20,561 bases of DNA. It comes from Actinomycetes bacterium (lineage in GTDB: Bacteria > Actinomycetota > Actinomycetes > S36-B12). Every line of letters begins with the position of its first letter. The stretch's first letter is position 1. Of this stretch, positions 1-7,692 are shown piece by piece. Position numbers and translations under genes: made by a program. The stretch lies in contig JAUHZW010000010.1 of the NCBI GenBank assembly GCA_030425745.1, positions 1 through 20,561 of the forward strand, given 5' to 3'. The notes beneath the pieces were generated by a model that saw only the letters and a program-made list of their open reading frames with translations, was not told the DNA's origin and searched no databases.

Positions 1-367
1 GCACGGCCGTGGACCACGCCACCAGCCCGCCCCAGCCGTGGCCGACGATGACGGCCTCGGAGATGCCCAGGCTGCGGATCACTCCGGCGACGTCGGCCGA
101 CAGTGTGCGCGGGTCGTAGCCCTCGGGTGGGTGGTCGCTGCCGCCGTAGCCGCGCAGGTCCATGGCGATCGCGCGGAAGCCGGCATCGGCCAGCGCCGTG
201 AGCTGCTGACGCCACGTCCACCAGAACGTCGGGAAGCCGTGCAGGAGCAGCACGGCCGGGCCGGAGCCCTGGTCGACCACATGGAAGCGCGAGCCGTTCG
301 CGGAGATGTCCCGATGCGTCCAGGGCCCGGGCGCCTGGATGACGGAGTCGGGGGAGGGCAGCGCCAC
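1..367 (-). CDS. alpha/beta-fold hydrolase, epoxide-hydrolase-like (EphE-type), 3' end outside window
   Basis: Only the first 122 residues are present. The GTG start (365-367) directly follows the TGA stop of the holin-like gene, so the two are probably translationally coupled; the frame from this start encodes a typical alpha/beta-hydrolase N-terminus. VLLLHGFPTFWWTW carries the oxyanion-hole HG followed by the cap-facing aromatic stretch seen in epoxide hydrolases, and AMDLRGYGGSDHPPEGY is the usual strand-4/loop motif. The nucleophile elbow reads VIVGHGWGGLV: the position that is Asp in epoxide hydrolases (GHDWGG) or Ser in esterases is Gly111. The position next to the holin-like gene and near acs matches Mycobacterium Rv3670 (EphE). 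The fold call is secure; substrate and even activity are open because of the missing nucleophile and the missing C-terminus, where the acid and His would lie. Confidence 0.88.
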   Translation of the reverse strand, partial: MALPSPDSVIQAPGPWTHRDISANGSRFHVVDQGSGPAVLLLHGFPTFWWTWRQQLTALADAGFRAIAMDLRGYGGSDHPPEGYDPRTLSADVAGVIRSLGISEAVIVGHGWGGLVAWSTAV

Positions 368-838
368 TCAGGCGCCGGGGGTGCGGTCGGTCGGCACCTC
401 GATGTCGACCTCGATGGCGACGATCTCCTCGACGCGATCCGCCGGGTGTCCGGTGGGACTGCCTGAGAGGGCGGCCTTGGTCTTCTCGAACTCAGCCTTG
501 GAGAGCTCCGGCGCCTTGATCTCGCTGAAGTTCTTGCGCGCCAGCAGTCCGGTGATCGCTGCGCCGACGAGGAGGAGTCCGGCCACGATCAGCATGCCCG
601 CCCAGATCGGCAGACCGAGTGCCACGATGACGAACGCGAGGGTGAGCAGCAGGAACAGGCTGGCGAAGGTCACGAGACCGAGGGCCGCGATGCCCATCGC
701 GCTGCCGATGCCGATCTTGCCGCCGGTCTCGGCCATCTCGGCCTGCAGGAGGGCCGCCTGAGCCTTGGCAAGACGCTGGGCGTCGGCCATCGTCTTGCTG
801 ACCAGATCCTTGATGCTGGGCTGTGCTTGCGGCGGCAT
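368..838 (-). CDS. phage holin family-like integral membrane protein (Holin-X / superfamily III type)
   Basis: 156 residues with ATG start preceded by GGAGGA at good spacing. The N-terminus (about 1-42) is an amphipathic, Ala/Gln/Lys-rich helix (SIKDLVSKTMADAQRLAKAQ) of the kind found in the actinobacterial 'holin-X' family. Two hydrophobic hairpin helices follow (about 45-72 and 76-100, joined by the short LPIWAG turn). The tail after ARKNFSEIKAPELSKAEFEK is hydrophilic and acidic. The family name comes from similarity to phage holins, but these chromosomal copies sit in housekeeping neighbourhoods (compare Mycobacterium Rv3669) and no lysis function is shown. It begins 48 bases after nhaA and ends flush with the hydrolase start, so it is probably the fourth gene of the acs-nhaA unit. 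No phage genes are nearby. Confidence 0.85.
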   Translation of the reverse strand: MPPQAQPSIKDLVSKTMADAQRLAKAQAALLQAEMAETGGKIGIGSAMGIAALGLVTFASLFLLLTLAFVIVALGLPIWAGMLIVAGLLLVGAAITGLLARKNFSEIKAPELSKAEFEKTKAALSGSPTGHPADRVEEIVAIEVDIEVPTDRTPGA

Positions 839-886
839 CGTTCCTCCGTTTCGACGCGGATCGCGGGCAGCGCGACCCTCATCAGG

Positions 887-2173
887 CTATCGGGGATCCT
901 GCTCCTGGTACACGTCTGGGATTCCGTCGCCGTCCGCGTCGATCTCCTCCTTGGCGCTGATCGCCGCGTAGTGGCGACCCCGCAGGGTCAGCGCGATGCC
1001 GGCGAGGATCGCAGCCACGAGCGATGCCGCGAGGACCGCGAGCTTCGACGACTCGAGGAGCAGGAGGTTCTCCTCGTACCCGAGTTCGGCGATCAGCAGG
1101 GCGACCGTGAAGCCGATGCCGGCCAGCACGCCGATCGCGGTGACGTCACGCCACGCGATGCCCGAGGCGAGCGAGGCACGGGTGAAGGTGGCGGTGATCC
1201 ACGCCCCGAGGAACACGCCGATCGGTTTGCCGAGGACCAGGCCGAGGATGATGCCGATCGCCACGGGTTCGGTCAGGGCCGAGGTGATGCCGATCGAGCG
1301 GAGGTCCACTCCGGCGGCCATGAAGGCGAAGATCGGCACCGCGATTCCGGCGCTGAGCGGGTGGATGCGGTGGGCGAGACGGTCGGCCGGGGACTCCCCC
1401 TCACCCGGATCGGCCTTCACCCGGGTGAGGAGGCCGAGGACGACACCGGCCACGGTCGCATGGACGCCGCTCTCGTGCGTGAAGTACCAGGCCAGCAGTG
1501 CCAGCGGGATGTACAGGAACGGCGATGTCCAGCGCATCTTCTGGGCCACGGCGTAGATGATGAACATCGCGATGGCTGCGACGAACCACGGCAGGCTGAA
1601 CTTGTCCGAGTAGAACACGGCGATGACGGCAATGGCGCCGAGGTCGTCGACCACGGCGAGGGTGAGCAGAAACGCTCGAAGCGCCACCGGCAGGCGTCGT
1701 CCGAACACCGCGAGGACCGCCAGGGCGAACGCGATGTCGGTCGCCATCGGGATGCCCCAGCCCTTGGTGCTGCCACCGTCCATGGAGACGTTGATCACGA
1801 CGAAGATGAGCGCTGGGACGACCATGCCGCCGATCGCCGCAGCCGCGGGCACGACGGCCTGCGCGGGCTTGCTCAGCGACCCCACGACGAGCTCGTGCTT
1901 GAGCTCGAGGCCGACGACGAAGAAGAAGATCGCGAGGAGCCCGTCTGCGGCCCACACCCCGAGCGGCAGGTTGAGCCCGAGGGACTCCGGGCCGACCTGG
2001 AAGTCGATCAGCTGGAGGTAGCTGTCACCCCACGGGGAGTTGGCCCACACCAGGGCGATGGCCGCCGCCACGATGAGCAGGACGCCGCCGAAGGTCTCAT
2101 CACGCAACTGCTCGCGCAGCCAGCGGGCCTGCCGGAAGGACGGGCGGCTGAGGAACTCGTTGGCGGTGCTCAC
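887..2173 (-). CDS. nhaA: Na+/H+ antiporter NhaA
   Basis: 428 residues, GTG start. NhaA exchanges internal Na+ (or Li+) for external H+ across the cytoplasmic membrane. Family marks are clear: FGGVLLIVAAAIALVWANSPW in TM1, FFFVVGLELKHELVVGSL near residue 90, the TDIAFALAVLA segment with Asp146, and LAVVDDLGAIAV with the ion-binding pair Asp176-Asp177 (equivalent to Asp163-Asp164 of E. coli NhaA). About twelve hydrophobic segments follow the known topology, ending near LVAAILAGIALTLRGRHY. Length is slightly above E. coli NhaA (388) because of a hydrophilic C-terminal tail containing IDADGDGIPDVYQ, a DxDxDG calcium-loop-like motif. The gene starts 9 bases after the stop of the secreted-protein gene; the AGGG of its weak ribosome-binding site overlaps that stop, which suggests coupling. 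Confidence 0.97.
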   Translation of the reverse strand: MSTANEFLSRPSFRQARWLREQLRDETFGGVLLIVAAAIALVWANSPWGDSYLQLIDFQVGPESLGLNLPLGVWAADGLLAIFFFVVGLELKHELVVGSLSKPAQAVVPAAAAIGGMVVPALIFVVINVSMDGGSTKGWGIPMATDIAFALAVLAVFGRRLPVALRAFLLTLAVVDDLGAIAVIAVFYSDKFSLPWFVAAIAMFIIYAVAQKMRWTSPFLYIPLALLAWYFTHESGVHATVAGVVLGLLTRVKADPGEGESPADRLAHRIHPLSAGIAVPIFAFMAAGVDLRSIGITSALTEPVAIGIILGLVLGKPIGVFLGAWITATFTRASLASGIAWRDVTAIGVLAGIGFTVALLIAELGYEENLLLLESSKLAVLAASLVAAILAGIALTLRGRHYAAISAKEEIDADGDGIPDVYQEQDPR

Positions 2174-2182
2174 ACCGCAACC

Positions 2183-3007
2183 CTAAGCGGCAGAGACGAT
2201 GACCCGCCATCCAGAGTCGGGGCTGTGGACGACCCGGGCCTCGACGCCCTCGCTGTGGATGACGTCCGCTGATCGCGAGCCGTCCGCCCGCATGGACGCG
2301 GCGACAACGACTCGCTCACCGGCGTTGCCCGTGAGGTCCATGAACACCCCGGCGTCCCCTCGGCCGTCGGTGTTCTCGAAGCGCCAGGAGGTGGCCCCCT
2401 CGAGTTCCTCACCCACTGTCGGAGCCGCGCCGCGCCAGGTCAGGATCGCGGACTCCTGCAGGTCACTGATCTCCATCGCGTTGTCCGTGCGGTTGTCCAC
2501 CGTGAGGCGCATGGACCCGCGCATGCCGGTTGCCGACACGGCGCTCCGCGTGCTCGCACTGCTGGGGGCGAGGGTCACGGTGAAGTCCGCGTGGGCGGTG
2601 CTTCCGGTGCCGACCTGGGTTGACGTGGCGAGGATGCTGCCGGTCGACACGGCATGGACCGCGGCCGATCCCGCCCACGGGTTCGACATCGCGATGGTGA
2701 CGGGCTCTCCCTCGCCGGTCAGCACGAAACTCGCTGCCGGACCCTGATTCGCCATCGTGCTCATCGCACCGACCTGCGTGGTCGCATCCTGCGGGACGGC
2801 CGAGCCCTGGGTCGGCTGCAGGCCTGAGATCCACTCGCCGCTCATCACCTCGGCTCCTTGAATGACCAGCTCACCGGGGGTCATGTTCGCCACCGAGACC
2901 TGGATCGAGCGCAGGCCCTCGTCGGCTGCCTGGGCCGGCGCGATGGCGCCGACGGTGAGCAGCAGGCCCGTCGTTCCCAGAACGGAGAGAGTCCGCGTGA
3001 TCGTCAT
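2183..3007 (-). CDS. secreted protein of unknown function
   Basis: 274 residues, ATG start. The first 28 residues form a Sec signal peptide: positive start (MTITR), hydrophobic core (LSVLGTTGLLLTVGAIA) and an AQA-ADE cleavage site. The mature protein is Thr/Ser/Val/Ala-rich with alternating polar and hydrophobic residues, which suggests an all-beta fold. It contains no cysteine and no recognisable catalytic motif. I do not recognise a family. It lies 18 bases downstream of acs and 9 upstream of nhaA, so it is probably co-transcribed with both, yet nothing in it explains a link to acetate or sodium. It occupies the position where Mycobacterium has a secreted protease (Rv3668c), but no His/Asp/Ser protease signature is visible here, so I do not call it a protease. 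Confidence 0.85.
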   Translation of the reverse strand: MTITRTLSVLGTTGLLLTVGAIAPAQAADEGLRSIQVSVANMTPGELVIQGAEVMSGEWISGLQPTQGSAVPQDATTQVGAMSTMANQGPAASFVLTGEGEPVTIAMSNPWAGSAAVHAVSTGSILATSTQVGTGSTAHADFTVTLAPSSASTRSAVSATGMRGSMRLTVDNRTDNAMEISDLQESAILTWRGAAPTVGEELEGATSWRFENTDGRGDAGVFMDLTGNAGERVVVAASMRADGSRSADVIHSEGVEARVVHSPDSGWRVIVSAA

Positions 3008-3025
3008 CGACCGAGGGTAACCCGC

Positions 3026-4996
<1,971 letters not shown>

Positions 4997-5010
4997 GTTC
5001 TGTAGTGAAT

Positions 5011-5020
5011 CAAGCGCTTG
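5011..5020. promoter_or_regulatory. perfect palindrome in the acs / Fic-like divergent gap (candidate operator)
   Basis: CAAGCGCTTG is a perfect 10-base palindrome lying 14 bases upstream of the acs GTG and 13 bases upstream of the Fic-like GTG. The AAGCGCTT core resembles half-sites of LacI/CcpA-type regulators, but this is only a resemblance. A protein bound here would affect both divergent genes because the whole gap is 37 bases. Confidence 0.4.
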
Positions 5021-5033
5021 GTTGGATAGGGGG

Positions 5034-5798
5034 GTGTTTCCCACAAATTCCGATCCCCTGGCGGCGCTGGCGGCCATCCCGACCGTGACGGAGTCAGCCG
5101 CCGCGGCCCGTGAGGAGATCGACCGGCTGCTGTGGCGGCGGGACGTTCGCAACGAGGCGGCCGAGGTCGCATCGGCCTCCCGGCAGCGGGGTGCCCGGGA
5201 CTCCGCTGCGATCGACGGCGCCGACGTGGTGGATGTCGACGACTCCCCGATGGGGCGCGTGCTCGATGCGGCGCTGCGCATCACCGCCGCGGTGCCCACG
5301 CAGGTCGATGTGTTCGGCACGGCCCCGTTGCAGGCGCTGGCCCACCTGCATGCCGTGGGAGCGACCGGCTTCGTTGCGGAGGAGGAGCTCGGGCGGCCTC
5401 GATCCGAGGCTGTGGCCGATGACCCGCTGAATCTGGGGGCCCTGCCGCCGCCGCGGGCCGCCGCCGACCGGCTGGCCCTGCTGGCCCAGACGCTGACCAC
5501 ACCTACCGCGGCGCCGGCGCTCGTGGTCGCGGCGATCGCACACGCAGAGGTCGCAGTGCTGCGCCCGTTCTCGTGGGGATCCGGGCTGCTCTCGCGTGCG
5601 GTCACGCGACTGGTGCTGGCCGAGCGCGGCGTGGATCCGTCGTTGTTCTCGATCCCGGAGAACGGGATGCTCGAGCTCGGCCGCTCGTCGTACGTCAAGG
5701 CGCTGCGGGGGTACGCGACCGGGTCGCGCGAGGGCGTGGCCGAGTGGTGTGTGTGGCACGCGTCGGCGGTGGCCGCCGGCGCCCGCGCCGTCCCCTAG
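5034..5798 (+). CDS. Fic-domain-like protein with degenerate active-site motif
   Basis: 254 residues from the GTG at 5034, chosen because the conserved beginning (DPLAALAAIPTV, then AAAAREEIDRLL) follows it directly; GGATAGGGGG lies immediately upstream. The central part resembles a Fic fold: RDSAAIDGADV (residues 55-65) looks like the inhibitory-helix motif (S/T)xxxE(G/N) with Asp for Glu, and LRPFSWGSGLLSRA (176-189) aligns with the Fic loop HPFx(D/E)GNGRxxR. The catalytic His is Arg177, the acidic residue is Trp181, the Asn is Ser183 and the first Arg is Leu185, so AMP-transfer by the usual mechanism is unlikely. Homologues beside acs and the HAD-IB gene in Streptomyces are usually annotated as Fic family protein or, vaguely, oxidoreductase. 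The true role is unknown. Inverted repeat A starts 3 bases after its stop. Confidence 0.8.
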   Translation: MFPTNSDPLAALAAIPTVTESAAAAREEIDRLLWRRDVRNEAAEVASASRQRGARDSAAIDGADVVDVDDSPMGRVLDAALRITAAVPTQVDVFGTAPLQALAHLHAVGATGFVAEEELGRPRSEAVADDPLNLGALPPPRAAADRLALLAQTLTTPTAAPALVVAAIAHAEVAVLRPFSWGSGLLSRAVTRLVLAERGVDPSLFSIPENGMLELGRSSYVKALRGYATGSREGVAEWCVWHASAVAAGARAVP

Positions 5799-5801
5799 TT
5801 C

Positions 5802-5865
5802 CGCCGAGACCTGCAGATAGCGTCACAAAATCGGCCAGTTGTGACGCTATCTGCAGGTTGCGGCG
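5802..5865. repeat. inverted repeat A, 3' of the Fic-like gene (possible terminator / dispersed palindrome)
   Basis: Arms 5809-5828 and 5839-5858 are a perfect 20-base inverted repeat around a 10-base loop (AATCGGCCAG). The outer ends extend the match to 27 bases (5802-5828 with 5839-5865) with two mismatches. It contains two modules seen again in the window: the outer CGCCGAGACCTGC, shared with repeat B, and the inner AGCGTCACAAAA followed after one base by CGG, shared with repeat C. There is no T-run, so it is not a classical intrinsic terminator, though its place 3 bases after a stop codon fits a 3'-end hairpin. Confidence 0.85.
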
Positions 5866-5895
5866 CGAGAGCCACCCCATGTCATAGTGGCGGAC

Positions 5896-6612
5896 ATGGT
5901 CATCCTCCACGTCGCAGGCGCTCTGGCGGCCTCTCTCACGTTTGCGCTGGGTGCTGCCGGCGCTGCCACCGCGGCCGACACCCCGGTCAACTCCCAGATC
6001 ACCGACGCAGTGACGCAGACCAACGTGAAGACCCTTGGCGACGCCCCAGCGATGGCGATCGGCAGTCTCTACACCGCGCTGAGCCACAGCACCGGCCTGA
6101 CCGGTGGGACGGTGCCCACGCAGCAGGTGCTCCAGGTCGCCCAGGCTCAGGGGGTCGCACAGATCTACTCGATCGACACCCGCAGCGACCTCACCTCGCT
6201 GGTGACGGGCGTCAGGTCCACGCCGGACGCTGGTGACGACGAGCGGGCCGCTGCGCGAATAGCGCGCATGGCTGAACGTCTGGAGCAATGCGGTGATGAC
6301 TGCATCGTGAACCTGCACATCCATGTGGATCCCCGTCGCGCCCAGGCTGCACCGGATCCGGTGCGCTGCTCGACCGTTGACGGCAGGCTGCCCGACGACG
6401 TCGCGACACAGCCGGCCGTGGCCACCGCGACGTGCGTGGCCGCCGAGATGGGGGAGGTTCTGGGCACTCCCGTGAGCGGGGTCGCGCTCGTCGTCCCGGA
6501 CGCGAGCGTCGACGGTGACACGGCGGCCCCTCCGGTGACCGAGGCACCCGGCACGGTGGCCGACTGGTTCCGCTCTCCGGTCACGAGCATCGACATCTAC
6601 GTTCAGGGCTAA
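5896..6612 (+). CDS. exported protein with RebB-like (R-body / killing trait) domain
   Basis: 238 residues from the ATG at 5896; a GTG at 5887 in the same frame would add three residues, and neither start has a convincing ribosome-binding site. Residues 1-27 form a hydrophobic segment (VAGALAASLTFALGAAGA) ending in ATA-ADT, a plausible though poorly charged signal peptide. Residues about 31-95 match the RebB family as I know it: VNSQITDAVTQTNVKTLGDA, then PAMAIGSLYTALSHSTGL, a Gln-rich stretch and QGVAQIYSIDT. RebB proteins polymerise into the coiled ribbons called R-bodies in Caedibacter and some free-living bacteria; they are usually about 100-residue cytosolic proteins in clusters of paralogues. 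Here there is one copy, with an export signal and a C-terminal extension of about 140 residues containing four cysteines (EQCGDDC, VRC, TATC). The extension is not recognised. Repeat A lies upstream; repeat B starts 3 bases after the stop. Confidence 0.72.
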   Translation: MVILHVAGALAASLTFALGAAGAATAADTPVNSQITDAVTQTNVKTLGDAPAMAIGSLYTALSHSTGLTGGTVPTQQVLQVAQAQGVAQIYSIDTRSDLTSLVTGVRSTPDAGDDERAAARIARMAERLEQCGDDCIVNLHIHVDPRRAQAAPDPVRCSTVDGRLPDDVATQPAVATATCVAAEMGEVLGTPVSGVALVVPDASVDGDTAAPPVTEAPGTVADWFRSPVTSIDIYVQG

Positions 6613-6615
6613 CGA

Positions 6616-6680
6616 CGCCGAGACCTGCTGGAAGGGACACTTCTCGGTCTCTGTGGTGTCGCCATGAGCAGGTCTCGGCG
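6616..6680. repeat. inverted repeat B, 3' of the RebB-like gene
   Basis: Arms 6616-6629 and 6667-6680 (CGCCGAGACCTGCT and its complement) form a perfect 14-base inverted repeat around 37 bases. The loop contains a second small pairing (GACAC 6636-6640 with GTGTC 6656-6660) and an extra internal GGTCTC that could compete for pairing. The outer 13 bases equal the outer left arm of repeat A. It begins 3 bases after the stop of the RebB-like gene. Confidence 0.8.
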
Positions 6681-6747
6681 CGGGCTGTGGACAGCTGTTT
6701 GCGTCCGCGGAGCCGGCAGCGCAGGCTTCTGAGCCGTGCCCCGCTCC

Positions 6748-7650
6748 ATGGATGGCGACCCGGCCCTGCCTCCGGTGTTCTCGCTTGCCGATGCGGCGGC
6801 TCGTGGCCTCTCCGCCCGGCAGGTGCGGTACCGGGTGGCGATCGGAGTGTTCACCCGAGTCGCGCGGGATCGATACCGCCGCAGCGACGCACTCCCCACG
6901 ATGGCGAATCGCTTCCAACGGGAGCGGTTGGACCATGCCTCCCGGTCCATGGCGCTGGCAGACCGGAATGCCGGGTCCACCGTCGGGTTCGAGAGCGCGG
7001 CGATATGTCTGGGGTATCCGCTGGCGTCGGACACCCCGTCTGAGGTGACGCTGCTTGTTCCGCCGGGCGTGTGGACGGGTCGTCGATCGGGGATCCGCTT
7101 CCGGAGTGGCGTCATCTCTGACGCTGATCTGGTGGGGCGAGGCGTGCCCGTGACCAATCCGGAGCGCACGTGGATCGATCTGGCGAGGACGGCCTCACTG
7201 GCGGACGCCTTGTGTGTGGGCGACGCGGCACTCGCATCCGGTGCCATCACTCTCCGGGGTCTGACGCGACGCCTCGATGGTCTGGTGGGTGCGCGGGGGG
7301 TGCGTCGGGCGCGCCAGGCATGGGCCCTGATCAGCGGCATCCGTGAGTCCCCGCTGGAATCGGAGTCCTACGCCTACTTCGTTGAGCAAGGAGTTCCGCT
7401 GCCGAATTGTCAGGTCTCGATCCGGTCGCGTGGCGGTCGGTTCCTCGGTCGGGTCGACGTCCTGTGGGAGGAGGCGCGGTTGGTGGGTGAGGCGGACGGC
7501 CGGCTGAAGTACGGCGATGCGGAGGCCGTGTACGCCGAGAAGCGGCGCGAGGACGACATCCGCGCCGAGGGCTACGGATTCATCCGGTGGGGTCCGCGGG
7601 ACCTGGCGACCGACGCACTCGCGAAACGGCTCCGGCGATTCCATAGCTGA
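6748..7650 (+). CDS. AbiEi-like N-terminal domain fused to PD-(D/E)XK-type (DUF559/Vsr-like) C-terminal domain
   Basis: 300 residues from the ATG at 6748; a GTG at 6736 would add four, and no ribosome-binding site decides. The N-terminal part (VFSLADAAARGLSARQVRYR, then GVFTRVARDRYRRSD) is the winged-helix region typical of AbiEi-family antitoxin-domain proteins. The middle (VTLLVPPGVWTGRRSGIRFR, PVTNPERTWIDLAR) matches the body of the same large actinobacterial family. The C-terminus (GRVDVLWEEARLVGEADGRL, then KYGDAEAVYAEKRREDDIRA) has the spaced acidic pattern of a DUF559-like nuclease fold; the usual ExK is EAD here, so activity is uncertain. No AbiEii toxin partner is next to it, so a toxin-antitoxin role is not supported locally. 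It is an orphan, accessory-looking gene between repeats B and C; its last codons lie inside the left arm of repeat C. Confidence 0.8.
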   Translation: MDGDPALPPVFSLADAAARGLSARQVRYRVAIGVFTRVARDRYRRSDALPTMANRFQRERLDHASRSMALADRNAGSTVGFESAAICLGYPLASDTPSEVTLLVPPGVWTGRRSGIRFRSGVISDADLVGRGVPVTNPERTWIDLARTASLADALCVGDAALASGAITLRGLTRRLDGLVGARGVRRARQAWALISGIRESPLESESYAYFVEQGVPLPNCQVSIRSRGGRFLGRVDVLWEEARLVGEADGRLKYGDAEAVYAEKRREDDIRAEGYGFIRWGPRDLATDALAKRLRRFHS

Positions 7651-7692
7651 GCGTCACAAAAGCGGTGCTTTGTGACGCTCAGCTATGGAATC
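7637..7692. terminator. inverted repeat C between convergent genes (likely bidirectional terminator)
   Basis: A perfect 24-base inverted repeat, arms 7637-7660 and 7669-7692, with an 8-base loop (AGCGGTGC). The left arm contains the last four codons and stop (TGA 7648-7650) of the nuclease-like gene, and the right arm ends in the HAD gene's stop (7691-7693), so the hairpin serves both 3' ends. The inner part AGCGTCACAAAA + N + CGG (7650-7665) equals the inner part of repeat A, and each arm ends in AAA / TTT facing the loop. A real transcript hairpin of this length would be very stable on either strand. Confidence 0.85.

Noticed and set aside
368..838. Prophage remnant suggested by the holin-like gene
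   Set aside because: No endolysin, tail, integrase or repressor is near, and this holin-like family is a fixed chromosomal gene in actinobacteria.
827..2272. Long plus-strand open frame across nhaA
   Set aside because: Its product is Arg/Asp/Gly/His-rich with no motif, while the minus strand encodes complete NhaA; it is a high-GC antisense artefact.
4997..5698. N-terminal extension of acs to a start at 5698
   Set aside because: It would make an 890-residue enzyme; the extra part is Arg/Ser/Ala-rich, antisense to the Fic-like gene and absent from the ACS family.
6748..7650. Type IV toxin-antitoxin pair (AbiEi/AbiEii)
   Set aside because: No AbiEii nucleotidyltransferase lies up- or downstream; only the antitoxin-like N-terminal domain is shared.
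5802..7692. CRISPR array or attachment sites
   Set aside because: Only three palindromes at irregular spacing with genes between, no spacers, no cas genes and no integrase.
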